A stretch of 64,000 bases of DNA from Streptomyces guryensis (GTDB lineage Bacteria; Actinomycetota; Actinomycetes; Streptomycetales; Streptomycetaceae): the NCBI RefSeq assembly GCF_021261325.1, contig NZ_JAJSBI010000006.1, positions 62,001-126,000 of the forward strand, read 5' to 3'. The notes below the pieces were generated by a model. The model searched no databases, was not told the DNA's origin, and saw nothing but the letters and a program-made list of their open reading frames with translations. The stretch's first letter is position 1. Every line of letters begins with the position of its first letter. Shown one piece after another: positions 23,527-31,932 of this stretch. The translations under genes were made by a program, and so were the position numbers.

Positions 23527-23925
23527 TCAGCCCGTGAGGACCTTCTTCTTGGCATGCTCGTACTCTGCGTCCGTGATGGCACCCCTGTCGTGCAACGCCG
23601 CCAGCGTGCCCAGCTGGTCCGCCTTGGCGCCCTGGGGCTTCGGCCCGGCGGCGGTTTCCTGGACGTAGGAGCGGAACGCCTGTTCCTGGGCCCGGGCCCG
23701 GCGCATCTCGCGTTCGCCCATCCCGCGCCCGCGGGCGATCAGATAGACGAGGACGCCGAGGTACGGCAGCGCACACACCAGCAGCGTCCAGCCGGCCTTG
23801 CCCCAGCCGCTGAGCGTGTCGTCGCGGAACACGTCGCCGATCACGCGGAACAGCAGCATGAACCAGAGGATCCACAGGAAGAACCAGAGCATGGTCAGGA
23901 ACACGTCGAGCAGGGGATAGTCCAT
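23527..23925 (-). CDS. PLDc_N / SHOCT membrane protein, copy 2
   Basis: 132 residues, closely similar to the gene at 21567. TM1 is MLWFFLWILWFMLLFRVIGD and TM2 WTLLVCALPYLGVLVYLIAR. An RGRGMGEREMRRARAQEQAF linker follows, and the C-terminal SHOCT motif is LAALHDRGAITDAEYEHAKK. ATG 23925 is preceded by GGAGG. The two paralogues flank the radical-SAM gene, which suggests a local duplication. Operator copy 4 is 94 bp upstream. The function is unknown; such proteins are generally envelope-stress associated. Confidence 0.85.
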   Translation of the reverse strand: MDYPLLDVFLTMLWFFLWILWFMLLFRVIGDVFRDDTLSGWGKAGWTLLVCALPYLGVLVYLIARGRGMGEREMRRARAQEQAFRSYVQETAAGPKPQGAKADQLGTLAALHDRGAITDAEYEHAKKKVLTG

Positions 23926-24018
23926 GGTTGCCTCCGCACGCCGATGGCCGCGACGACGACTGCACGACCCGTGAGGGCTTGCGCATCACACGGTGCGCCG
24001 GGCCTCTCCCCTGCGGCA

Positions 24019-24035
24019 TCACCCCGGACGGGTGG
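24019..24035. promoter_or_regulatory. 17-bp island operator, copy 4
   Basis: TCACCC-CGGAC-GGGTGG, one mismatch, 94 bp upstream of the SHOCT/PLDc_N gene at 23925. The spacer CGGAC is the same as in copy 7. Confidence 0.7.
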
Positions 24036-24056
24036 GCCACGGGCCTCGGCGAAGTC

Positions 24057-25316
24057 TCAGGAGGCATCGTGCGGTTGGGGTGGAGGCGTGCGCTCCGCGG
24101 CCTGGGTGGCGCGGCCGCCGGCCGCGAGGAGGGCGAGGAGTGCCAGCACGGCGAGCAGGACGAGGCAGAGCAGCACGATCGTGAGCGCTGTGGGGTGGTT
24201 CCAGAGCGCGAAGACCAGGGCCACGATCAGCAGCGCGGCCAGTGCGATCCACCGGCGGTACGTCTGCGCCCACACGCCCACCTTTCCGGTGCGGACCTCG
24301 TGCGCGTACGCCCAGGTGGCAGCGGAATCCGCGGTGCGTTCGGAGGTGCTGCGGATCGCCATCGGTAGCCGTCCGGGGCCGATCAGATAGGCGCCGAGCG
24401 CGATCACGACGCCGAGCACGATCGCCGTGCGCAGGCTGACCCGCAGGAAGTGCAGCAGGGTGTCGAAGACGGCGGCCGCGGCCGATTTCGACTGCACCTG
24501 GTGCGGCAGGTGGTCGAGGTAGTAGTGGCGCGCGACGACGAGGACGATGGCCACCACCAGGCAGGCGAAGGCCGCACCCAGTGCCGTTCGGGCCAGGGCG
24601 CGCCTTCTCCGGCGGGCCAGGAACACCCCGGCGGCGCCGATCAGGACGACGAGGACGGGAAACCAGTTGCCGATCACATCCAGCGCATGTGCGCCCTTGC
24701 GCATCTTGGCGAGCTGGTCGGACTGGAACAGCACCAGCTGCTTGTTGACGTCGGGGATCTTCGCCGCCGGGGACAGACCCGCGGCGACCAACTGCTGTTT
24801 CAACTGGTCGACGGCGGTTCCGACGTCCAGGGTGACCGTGCCGTCGCTGACGCCCACGGCGCCGCGGCCCTGCCCGGTGAGCGCGTGCACCACGGCGTTG
24901 TGGGCCCTTCGGTTGGCGTTCGTCCACACTGTGGCGAAGGCGTCGCTGTGGACGATACGCGTGGCGATCTTCGTCACCGCGCTGTTGGCGGCGGAGTCGA
25001 TCTGCGGCCCCAGCCCCCGTACTGCGGCTGTGGCCCGTGGCGGCAGGCCCTGGGAGTGCAGCCAGCCGGCGAGTTCGGCGGCGGCCTTGTTGCCGTCGAC
25101 TCGAACGTCCGCCGCCTTGGAGATCCGGTTGACGGCCGCGTCCTGGATCGCCGGGTCGGTGGCCAGCGGGGAGACCGTGGACACATAGCGGTCGGTGTCG
25201 AGGACAAGGTCGTGAACCCACACCGTGAGCAGTGCGACGGGGACGAGGATGCAGGTCAGCACGATCAGTACGGCGGAGGCCGTCGCGCGGACAATCCTCC
25301 CGGGCGGCGGGCTCAT
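24057..25316 (-). CDS. Multi-TM envelope protein with an extracytoplasmic domain
   Basis: 419 residues, family not identified by name. TM1 is at about 12-33 (ASAVLIVLTCILVPVALLTV). An outside domain of about 180 residues has repeated helical stretches (DPAIQDAAVNRISKAADVRV, QIDSAANSAVTKIATRIVHS). Four or more TM helices follow (LVVLIGAAGVFL, AFACLVVAIVLVV, TAIVLGVVIALGAYLI, ALTIVLLCLVLLAVLALLAL). It resembles conserved actinobacterial membrane proteins of unknown role. ATG 25316 follows GGAG. Only a half-site of the island operator (GGGTGA at 25406-25411) is upstream. Confidence 0.7.
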   Translation of the reverse strand: MSPPPGRIVRATASAVLIVLTCILVPVALLTVWVHDLVLDTDRYVSTVSPLATDPAIQDAAVNRISKAADVRVDGNKAAAELAGWLHSQGLPPRATAAVRGLGPQIDSAANSAVTKIATRIVHSDAFATVWTNANRRAHNAVVHALTGQGRGAVGVSDGTVTLDVGTAVDQLKQQLVAAGLSPAAKIPDVNKQLVLFQSDQLAKMRKGAHALDVIGNWFPVLVVLIGAAGVFLARRRRRALARTALGAAFACLVVAIVLVVARHYYLDHLPHQVQSKSAAAAVFDTLLHFLRVSLRTAIVLGVVIALGAYLIGPGRLPMAIRSTSERTADSAATWAYAHEVRTGKVGVWAQTYRRWIALAALLIVALVFALWNHPTALTIVLLCLVLLAVLALLALLAAGGRATQAAERTPPPQPHDAS

Positions 25317-25457
25317 GCGGACTCCAGGTTCTCCGGCGGCGTTCTTCTCGCTCCTCTCCATTGCCGCCGTACACACGGCACACCGCACATCTGGCAGGCC
25401 CGTACGGGTGAGTGTCCGCACAGATGGCCCGTCTCCGGACCAGTGCGTCGGTATCGA

Positions 25458-26075
25458 TCACGTCCGTGCCGTGTCCGCGGCATGACGGGCGCGTCGGCCG
25501 GCTGAGCGCAACGCCAACGCCACGGCGACCTCCGCGACACCGAGCAGCACCAGCCAGAGGCCGAGCAGCCGGGCGAGCGCTACGGCCGACTCGGCCGGGT
25601 AGCCGAGCACGACGACGCCGGCGACGACACCGAGGATTCCGACGCCGAACGTGAGGCCGCGGTGTGCCCGGCCATGGTCCGCGATCGCGATGTACACGGT
25701 CACCAGCCCCGACAGCAGCCAGAACACCCCGACGACCAGGGACAGCGCGGCGATGGTCTGCAGCGGATGGCGCAGGCACACCACCCCGACCAGTACGGAA
25801 CCGAAGGCCAGCAGGACCCGCATCAGCCGGCTGCCGCTCTCCCGGTAGGAACGGGAAAAGGCGGACACGAACGAGAAGACGCCCCCGAGCAGGAAGTGCA
25901 GGCCGATCACGACGCCCAGCACATGCAGGGTCTCCTGCGGCCAGACGAGCACGATGACGCCCGGGACCAGGGTCGCCAAAGCCCAGCCGAGAGCCCACAG
26001 CCATGCGTCTGAGATGTCCGCCAGGATGTCCTGGGCGTCGGCCGGTGCGGGTGTGGGCGTTGGTGTCGAGGTCAT
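25458..26075 (-). CDS. HdeD-family membrane protein
   Basis: 205 residues with six short TM helices and the HdeD/DUF308 repeat pattern: LGWALATLVPGVIVLVWPQE, VIGLHFLLGGVFSFVSAFSR, LLAFGSVLVGVVCLRHP, LSLVVGVFWLLSGLVTVYIA, FGVGILGVVAGVVVLGYPAE. The HdeD family was named for acid resistance in E. coli; the actinobacterial role is not established. ATG 26075 is preceded by GGCGGAGG. Operator copy 5 is 48 bp upstream. Confidence 0.85.
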   Translation of the reverse strand: MTSTPTPTPAPADAQDILADISDAWLWALGWALATLVPGVIVLVWPQETLHVLGVVIGLHFLLGGVFSFVSAFSRSYRESGSRLMRVLLAFGSVLVGVVCLRHPLQTIAALSLVVGVFWLLSGLVTVYIAIADHGRAHRGLTFGVGILGVVAGVVVLGYPAESAVALARLLGLWLVLLGVAEVAVALALRSAGRRARHAADTART

Positions 26076-26122
26076 GGTGTCGCCTCCGCCGTCGAGTGTG
26101 GGACGGCCGCCGGGCCCCGTGA

Positions 26123-26139
26123 TCACCCGCGCCGGGTGA
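26123..26139. promoter_or_regulatory. 17-bp island operator, copy 5 (exact)
   Basis: TCACCC-GCGCC-GGGTGA, an exact match. It lies 48 bp upstream of hdeD-like 26075 and 8 bp beyond the stop of the DUF7144-type gene. Confidence 0.8.
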
Positions 26140-26146
26140 GGGCGCC

Positions 26147-26578
26147 TCACATTCGCTGATCGGTGACGTCGTCGCGCCGCACCACGCACAGTGCCCAGAT
26201 GATGAACCCGAACATCGCGATCAGCGTCAGCGACCACATCGGGTAGTACGGGACGGACAGGAAGTTGGCGATGATCAGCAGCGAGGCTATGGCCACACCC
26301 CCGACCCTGGCCCAGGTCGCCGTCGTGAACAGGCCGAGGCTCACGATCACCGAGACCGCGCCGAGGGCCACGTGGATCCAGCCCCAGCTGGTCAGGTCGA
26401 ACTTGAAGACGTAGTTGGGGGTGTTGACGAAGACGTCGTCCTTGGCGATCGCCATGATGCCGCGGAAGATGTCGAGGACACCGGCGATCATCAGCATCAC
26501 CGCGGCGAACACGGTAAGGCCGGCAGCCGCGGCCATCGTGCGGGGCGCATGGCGATGAGGAGTAACGGTGCTGGCCAT
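26147..26578 (-). CDS. DUF7144-type four-TM membrane protein
   Basis: 143 residues with four TM helices: TVFAAVMLMIAGVLDIFRGI, then an outside loop KDDVFVNTPNYVFKFDLTSW, then GWIHVALGAVSVIVSLGLFT, VGGVAIASLLIIANFLSVPY, and WSLTLIAMFGFIIWALCVV. The D-I-F-R-G and DLTSWGW features are those of the actinobacterial DUF7144 membrane family. The function is unknown; related genes sit in stress clusters. It is divergent from the sulfatase gene, and operator copy 6 lies between them. Confidence 0.75.
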   Translation of the reverse strand: MASTVTPHRHAPRTMAAAAGLTVFAAVMLMIAGVLDIFRGIMAIAKDDVFVNTPNYVFKFDLTSWGWIHVALGAVSVIVSLGLFTTATWARVGGVAIASLLIIANFLSVPYYPMWSLTLIAMFGFIIWALCVVRRDDVTDQRM

Positions 26579-26657
26579 GGCCGGCCTCCATTCCTCACGG
26601 GGGCTGCTGCTCGCAGCCGTTCACCACGAGCCTCCACCTGGGCGGACCGCTGCGTGA

Positions 26658-26674
26658 TCACCCGGGGAGGGTGA
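26658..26674. promoter_or_regulatory. 17-bp island operator, copy 6 (exact)
   Basis: TCACCC-GGGGA-GGGTGA, an exact match in a divergent promoter, 80 bp from the DUF7144-type start (minus) and 59 bp from the sulfatase start (plus). One site may control both. Confidence 0.8.
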
Positions 26675-26697
26675 GGTCGGCCCGCCTCCTCCCTGCT

Positions 26698-26721
26698 GTG
26701 CTGGGCGTGCACGCCCAGCAC
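26698..26721. promoter_or_regulatory. 24-bp perfect palindrome in the sulfatase leader
   Basis: The 12-base half GTGCTGGGCGTG is followed directly by its exact complement, ending one base before the GAGGAGG ribosome site of the sulfatase gene. It could be a second operator or an mRNA hairpin close to the ribosome site. Confidence 0.55.
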
Positions 26722-26733
26722 GAGGAGGCCGAG

Positions 26734-29085
26734 ATGGCTGCTGAGTTCCGCGGGAGGATCGCCCAGGACATCCGGGACTCGGTGCCCGACTGGGAGCCGT
26801 ACCGGGAGCCGCAGGCACCGGACGGCACACCCAATGTCCTCTACATCGTCTGGGACGACGTGGGCTTCGGGACCTTCGACTTCTTCGGCGGCCTGGTGAG
26901 GGCTCCGGCGATGCGCCGCGTCGCGGACGCGGGGGTGCGCTTCACGAACTTCCACACCACCGCCCTGTGCTCGCCGACGCGGTCCTGCCTGATGACCGGC
27001 CGCAACGCCACCAGCAACGGCATGGCCTGCGTCACCGAGGTCACCAACGGCTTCCCCAACAGCAACGGGCGCATCCCGATGGAGAACGCCAACCTCGCCG
27101 AGGTGCTGGTGGAGCGCGGCTGGAACACCTACTGCGTCGGCAAGTGGCACCTGTGCCCGTCGGAGGAGGCGAACATGGCCTCCTCGAAGCGCCACTGGCC
27201 GCTCTCCCGCGGCTTCGAGAGGTTCTACGGCTTCCTCGGCGGCGAAAGCGACCAGTACTACCCGGACCTGGTGTACGACAACCACCCGTATGAGGTGAAG
27301 CAGACCCCGGACCAGGGCTACCACCTGTCGAAGGACCTGGCCGACCGGGCGATCGAGTTCATCCGCGACGCGAAGGTCATCGCGCCGGACAAACCGTGGT
27401 TCACCTATCTGTGCCCCGGCGCCGGGCACGCCCCGCACCATGTACCGCGCGAGTGGGCCGACAGGTACCGGGGCGTGTTCGACGACGGCTACGAGGTCTA
27501 CCGCGAACTGACCCTGCGGCGGGAGATCGAACTGGGGGTCATGCCCGAGGGCACCGAGCTCACCCCGATCAACCCGCACGGCGAGCCGTATGCGCTCGGG
27601 CCCGGCGGGACGCCGTGGCCGGCCGGCGAGTTCGTCCGCCCCTGGCAGACCCTGAACGAGGACGAGCAGCGCCTGTTCGCCCGCATGGCCGAGGTCTTCG
27701 CCGGTTTCATCTCCTACACCGACGCCCAACTCGGCCGTGTACTGGACTACTTGGCGGAGTCGGGGCAGCTCGACAACACCATCACGGTGGTGGTGTCGGA
27801 CAACGGAGCAAGCGGTGAGGGCGGCCCGAACGGCTCCCTGAACGAGAACAACTTCTTCAACGGCGTGCCCGACGACATGGCGCACAACCTGCGGCACCTG
27901 GACGACCTGGGCAGCCCCAGGACCTACAACCACTACCCGACCGGGTGGGCCTGGGCCTTCGACACGCCCTTCAAGTACTGGAAGCGGTGGGCCTCCTACG
28001 AGGGCGGCGTCGCGGACCCGATGTTCCTGTCCTGGCCGGCCGGTATCCGGGCCGCGGGCGGCATACGGCACCAGTACGCGCATGCCATCGACATCGTGCC
28101 GACCCTGTACGACCTGCTGGGCGTCGAGCCGCCCGAGACGGTCAAGGGCTTCCGGCAGTCCCCGCTGCACGGCGCGAGTCTGCGCGGCGTCCTGGAGGAC
28201 CCCGGGGCACCCGACCCCCGGGACACCCAGTTCTACGTCATGCTGGGCACCCGCGGCGTCTGGCACGACGGCTGGCACGCCTCGGCCCTGCATCCGCCGG
28301 CGCCGTCCGGCTGGAGCAGCTTCGACGACGACGTGTGGGAGCTGTACCACCTGCGGGAGGACCGCTCCGAGGCCCGCGACCTCGCCGCAGAACAACCGCA
28401 GAAGGTGGAGGAACTCAAGCGGCTGTGGACGCAGGAGGCCGAACGCCACAACGGGCTGCCGCTCGACGACCGGACGGCGATCGAGATCTTCAGCACGCCA
28501 CGGCCGCAGCTCTCCCAGCCCCGCGACCAGTACGTGTACTACCCCGACTGCGCCGACGTGCCCGAGTCGGTGGCGGTCAACATCCGCGGCCGGTCCTACA
28601 CCCTTGCCGCCCACGTCCGTCTCGACACCCCTGAGGCCCGCGGTGTGCTGTTCGCGCAGGGCGGCAGGTTCGGCGGACACAGCATGTATCTCCTCGACGG
28701 ACGGCTGCACTACGTCTACCACTGGCTGGGCCGGATGGAGCAGAAGGTCGCCTCACCCGGCCGGGTGCCGGTGGGCGACCACGTTCTGTCCGCCGCCTTC
28801 CGCGCCGACGACCGCAAGGACAACGGCCTCACGGTCGGGACCCTGACCCTGCACGTCGACGACCGTGAGGCGGGGGCGATCCGGATCAGGACCCAGCCCG
28901 GCATGTTCGCCTGCGACGGCGAGGGTCTGTGCGTGGGCCGCGACAGCGGCCAGGCCGTCTCCGCCGACTACGACCCGCCCTTCCACTTCCTGGGCGGCAC
29001 GATCCGCCACGTGCTGGTCGACGTCAGCGGTCAGCCCTTCGCCGACCTGGAGAAGGAGGCCACCGGCGCGTTCATGCGCGACTAG
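26734..29085 (+). CDS. Cytoplasmic type I sulfatase (CSPTR) with C-terminal jelly-roll domain
   Basis: 783 residues, arylsulfatase family. Metal ligands DD41-42 lie in VLYIVWDDVGFGTFDFFGG. The formylglycine signature C79-S-P-T-R is in TTALCSPTRSCLMTGR, and further motifs are CVGKWHL, PGAGHAPHHVP and VVVSDNGASGEGG. A ~220-residue C-terminal part (from about 600) looks like a LamG/concanavalin-type beta sandwich (LAAHVRLDTPEARGVLFAQG, GRFGGHSMYLLDGRLHYVYH). There is no signal peptide. The Cys must be converted to formylglycine, presumably by the radical-SAM protein at 22081. GAGGAGG precedes ATG 26734. An antiporter gene follows after 40 bp. The substrate is unknown. Confidence 0.93.
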   Translation: MAAEFRGRIAQDIRDSVPDWEPYREPQAPDGTPNVLYIVWDDVGFGTFDFFGGLVRAPAMRRVADAGVRFTNFHTTALCSPTRSCLMTGRNATSNGMACVTEVTNGFPNSNGRIPMENANLAEVLVERGWNTYCVGKWHLCPSEEANMASSKRHWPLSRGFERFYGFLGGESDQYYPDLVYDNHPYEVKQTPDQGYHLSKDLADRAIEFIRDAKVIAPDKPWFTYLCPGAGHAPHHVPREWADRYRGVFDDGYEVYRELTLRREIELGVMPEGTELTPINPHGEPYALGPGGTPWPAGEFVRPWQTLNEDEQRLFARMAEVFAGFISYTDAQLGRVLDYLAESGQLDNTITVVVSDNGASGEGGPNGSLNENNFFNGVPDDMAHNLRHLDDLGSPRTYNHYPTGWAWAFDTPFKYWKRWASYEGGVADPMFLSWPAGIRAAGGIRHQYAHAIDIVPTLYDLLGVEPPETVKGFRQSPLHGASLRGVLEDPGAPDPRDTQFYVMLGTRGVWHDGWHASALHPPAPSGWSSFDDDVWELYHLREDRSEARDLAAEQPQKVEELKRLWTQEAERHNGLPLDDRTAIEIFSTPRPQLSQPRDQYVYYPDCADVPESVAVNIRGRSYTLAAHVRLDTPEARGVLFAQGGRFGGHSMYLLDGRLHYVYHWLGRMEQKVASPGRVPVGDHVLSAAFRADDRKDNGLTVGTLTLHVDDREAGAIRIRTQPGMFACDGEGLCVGRDSGQAVSADYDPPFHFLGGTIRHVLVDVSGQPFADLEKEATGAFMRD

Positions 29086-29125
29086 CGGGCAGGGGCGGTG
29101 CGACTGCCGGAAGGAGGGCCGCACG

Positions 29126-30433
29126 ATGAGCAGCGGCGCCTGGACCGTGGTGGCGGTGGCGGGCGTCACCGCCACCTACGCCCTCGGCTCGCGTCGGCTG
29201 TCGGCCACGCCGGTCTCCTCGGCGATCGTGTTCACCGGATGCGGCATCCTCATCGGTCCCGCCGTCCTCGACATCGTCGGCCTCGAACACCACGCGGCGC
29301 CCCTGACGGCCCTGCTGGAAGCCGCCCTGACCCTGGTGCTGTTCACGGACGCCATGACCGTCCGGCGGCGCGATCTGGCTACGGGCGGCTTCCTGCCCGG
29401 TCGGCTGCTGGGCATCGGCCTCCCGCTGAGCATCGCCGCGGGCTGGCTGCTGGCCTGGCCGCTGTTGCCGGGGCTGACCGCAGGGGAGCTGGCCCTGGTG
29501 GGCGCGATCCTCGCCCCCACCGATGCCGCGCTGGGCAAGAGCGCCATGTCCGATCGCCGGGTGCCTGCGCTGGTCCGCGAGGGTCTCAATGTGGAGAGCG
29601 GCCTCAACGACGGAATGGTACTCCCGTTCTTCGTCGTCTTTCTCGCGGCCATCCCCGGCACGTCCTACGCGCACGAGGGCGTGGCGGGCGCCTTCTGGCG
29701 GGCCCTGCTCCTCAGCAGCACCCTGGGCCTGCTGGTCGGCGGCTGCGGCGGGTGGCTGCTGCAGGCGGCCCGGGCCCGCGGCTGGGTCACCCGGGAGTGG
29801 CGGCAGATCCTCGTCCTCGCCGTCGCCGCGGTCTCCTACGGGCTGGCTGTGATCACCGACGGCAGCGGCTTCATCGCCGCCTGGGTGGCCGGGTTCGCCT
29901 TCGGATACGCCCTTCGGCGCTTCCCCGCCGCCGCGGACGACGAGCGGGAGAGCCCGGACCGCACATCCGAGTTCGCCGAGTATCTCGGGGGGCTGCTGGC
30001 GTCGGTCAGCCTGATGCTCTTCGGCGCTGTGCTGCTGGGACCGGCGCTGCAGCACCTGACCTGGAAGATCGTGCTCTATGCCGTGCTCAGCCTGACCGTC
30101 GTGCGAATGCTCCCCGTGCTCCTGTCGTTGATCGGCAGCGGACTGCGGCCGCCGACGGTCGGCTACATCGGGTGGTTCGGGCCGCGGGGTCTTGCCTCCA
30201 TCGTGCTGTCGCTGCTGGTGGTGGAGGAGCACGTACCCGGGACCGAAACGCTCGGCCGGGTGTTCGCCGCGACCGTTGCGCTCAGCGTCCTGCTCCACGG
30301 TGTCTCGGCCCCTGGCCTCGCCGAGCGGTACGGCCGCTGGTTCCGGAGTGCAGCCGCTGCCGGGCGTCCATTGCGGGAGGGGGCCACGGTGCCGGAGAGC
30401 CCGGCGCCGGCCGGGGCCGGCCCTACGAGGTGA
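29126..30433 (+). CDS. Cation:proton antiporter (CPA1/NhaP type)
   Basis: 435 residues with about 12 TM helices. CPA motifs are visible: AALTLVLFTDAMTVRRRDL, ALVGAILAPTDAALGKSAMS (the P-T-D motif), and LVREGLNVESGLNDGMVLPF (E-S-x-x-N-D, the ion site). Late features are IGWFGPRGLASIVLSLLVVE. It exchanges Na+ or K+ for H+ across the membrane. ATG 29126 follows GGAAGGAGGG. It is co-transcribed with the sulfatase; a possible link is handling of ions or pH during sulfate release (inference). Its 3' end overlaps the convergent DUF2252 gene by 11 bp. Confidence 0.92.
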   Translation: MSSGAWTVVAVAGVTATYALGSRRLSATPVSSAIVFTGCGILIGPAVLDIVGLEHHAAPLTALLEAALTLVLFTDAMTVRRRDLATGGFLPGRLLGIGLPLSIAAGWLLAWPLLPGLTAGELALVGAILAPTDAALGKSAMSDRRVPALVREGLNVESGLNDGMVLPFFVVFLAAIPGTSYAHEGVAGAFWRALLLSSTLGLLVGGCGGWLLQAARARGWVTREWRQILVLAVAAVSYGLAVITDGSGFIAAWVAGFAFGYALRRFPAAADDERESPDRTSEFAEYLGGLLASVSLMLFGAVLLGPALQHLTWKIVLYAVLSLTVVRMLPVLLSLIGSGLRPPTVGYIGWFGPRGLASIVLSLLVVEEHVPGTETLGRVFAATVALSVLLHGVSAPGLAERYGRWFRSAAAAGRPLREGATVPESPAPAGAGPTR

Positions 30434-31832
30434 GGTCGGTCCTCGCCGTCACGTGTCCGGCGGCCACGGCATCGGCCAGCGCCCGGTGATCGCGCTCGTT
30501 CTGATCGGCGTAGGCCCGCGCGAACCGGGCCAGCGCGCGGTCGAAGCTGTCGCCGCGACCGAGATAGGCGCCGATGGCGACCGGATCGCCGGACCGTGCA
30601 TGGGCGCGTGCCAGCGAGGCGCCGCACATGCGGCCGAAGAGCGCCAGTGTCGCAGGATCCATGGTCTCGGGCCGGGCGATGCCCTTCCAGTCCCGCAACT
30701 GCCGTACGTAGAAGTCGCGTTCGCGACCGTCGATCCCCGTCATGTGCTTCCAGCCGAGGAAGATGTCACTGGCGGCCTGCATCAGCCGCTGCCCGGCCAC
30801 CACCCGCTCGCCCTGGTTCTCGTAGGCGCTCGCACCGCTGTACGGGGCGAGAACCGAGTCGGCCGCCTCCTTGGCCTGCAGCAGCAGTGGATCCTCGTCG
30901 TCGCGGCCCAGCAGCAGAATGATCCAGCAGCGGGTGCCGACGCTGCCGACGCCGACCACCTTGCGCGCCATGTCGACCACGTGGAACCGGCCCAGGAGGT
31001 GCCGGCGCTCCGACGACAGGGTCCGCGCGTAGTCCGCGACCAGGGCGCGCAGAGTGTCCTCCAGCCCGTGCTGTTCGGTACCGGACAGCAGCTCGTCGAG
31101 CGGTGTGATGAGCGGGGGGTCGGAGATGATCCGGGGTATGCCGTCGACCAGCCGGGTCAGCTTCCCGGCGGCCTGCCGGCCGGTCCGTGTACGGGCCTTG
31201 GCCGATGCCGTGTCGACCCTCCGGCGGTCGCTGCGGCTCAGCCGCTCGGACAGGATCGCCTCCACCTGGGCGACGTCGTCGCGGGCGTACCAGACATCGA
31301 GGGTGCGCATCCCCGCGAACTCCCGCATCCGCTCACGGTAGGCCCGGACGCTCTCGCGCACGATCATCGCGCAGTCGCCGGCCGGGAACGCGTTGGCGCG
31401 ACCGGCGATCACCAGGCTCGCGGCGAGCCGTTTGACGTCCCACTCGAAGGGGCCCGGCAGGGTCTCGTCGAAGTCGTTGATGTCGAAGACCAGATGCCGC
31501 TCCGGCGAGGCGAGCAGCCGGAAGTTCAGCAGATGGGCGTCGCCGCACAGTTGTACCATGAGCCCGGTGTGCGGGGACGCGCCCAGGTCGGACGCCATGA
31601 TCGCCGCCGCGCCGCGGTAGAAGCGGAACGGTGATTCGAGCATCCGGCCGTACCGGACCGGGACCAGTTCCGGGACCCGGGTGGCGGACTGCCGCTCGAT
31701 GATGTCGACGGGATCGGGCCGCTTGGCGTCCGGCTCGAAAGCCGCATGGGCAGTGCGCGGCAGGGAAGCCCGCGCCGCCTTGCCCAGCGCCGCCCGCTCG
31801 GAGGACGTAACGCTCTCGTGCATCGTGACCAT
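30423..31832 (-). CDS. DUF2252 (kinase-like fold) protein
   Basis: 469 residues, the family's usual length. Recognisable segments are VRYGRMLESPFRFYRGAAAI, then MVQLCGDAHLLNFRLLASPE (G-D-x-H-x-x-N, as in a kinase catalytic loop), VFDINDFDETLPGPFEWDVK (D-F-D, like the Mg-binding DFG), and VGVGSVGTRCWIILLLGRDD. DUF2252 is distantly related to aminoglycoside phosphotransferase folds; the substrate is unknown. AAAGGAGGG precedes the ATG. Operator copy 7 is 49 bp upstream and shared with the divergent kinase-like gene at 31933. Confidence 0.92.
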   Translation of the reverse strand: MVTMHESVTSSERAALGKAARASLPRTAHAAFEPDAKRPDPVDIIERQSATRVPELVPVRYGRMLESPFRFYRGAAAIMASDLGASPHTGLMVQLCGDAHLLNFRLLASPERHLVFDINDFDETLPGPFEWDVKRLAASLVIAGRANAFPAGDCAMIVRESVRAYRERMREFAGMRTLDVWYARDDVAQVEAILSERLSRSDRRRVDTASAKARTRTGRQAAGKLTRLVDGIPRIISDPPLITPLDELLSGTEQHGLEDTLRALVADYARTLSSERRHLLGRFHVVDMARKVVGVGSVGTRCWIILLLGRDDEDPLLLQAKEAADSVLAPYSGASAYENQGERVVAGQRLMQAASDIFLGWKHMTGIDGRERDFYVRQLRDWKGIARPETMDPATLALFGRMCGASLARAHARSGDPVAIGAYLGRGDSFDRALARFARAYADQNERDHRALADAVAAGHVTARTDLTS

Positions 31833-31880
31833 GACCGTCCCTCCTTTCTCACATCGTCTCGGCTCGGTGCCCGCCTGGGA

Positions 31881-31897
31881 TCACCCCGGACAGGTGA
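31881..31897. promoter_or_regulatory. 17-bp island operator, copy 7
   Basis: TCACCC-CGGAC-AGGTGA, one mismatch. It lies in a divergent promoter, 49 bp from the DUF2252 start and 36 bp from the diacylglycerol-kinase-like start. Confidence 0.75.
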
Positions 31898-31932
31898 TGT
31901 GCAGCCGCGGGCACGGGCGATGTGATGCCTCT

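Noticed and set aside
24057..25316. Assignment of the multi-TM protein to a named transporter family
   Set aside because: The topology with a long outside domain does not match a known transporter, so it is left unnamed.
25395..25411. Eighth copy of the 17-bp operator upstream of the multi-TM gene
   Set aside because: Only the right half (GGGTGA) matches; the left half agrees at two of six bases.
30423..30433. 11-bp overlap of antiporter and DUF2252 3' ends
   Set aside because: Convergent end overlaps of this size are common in Streptomyces; both genes are clearly real.
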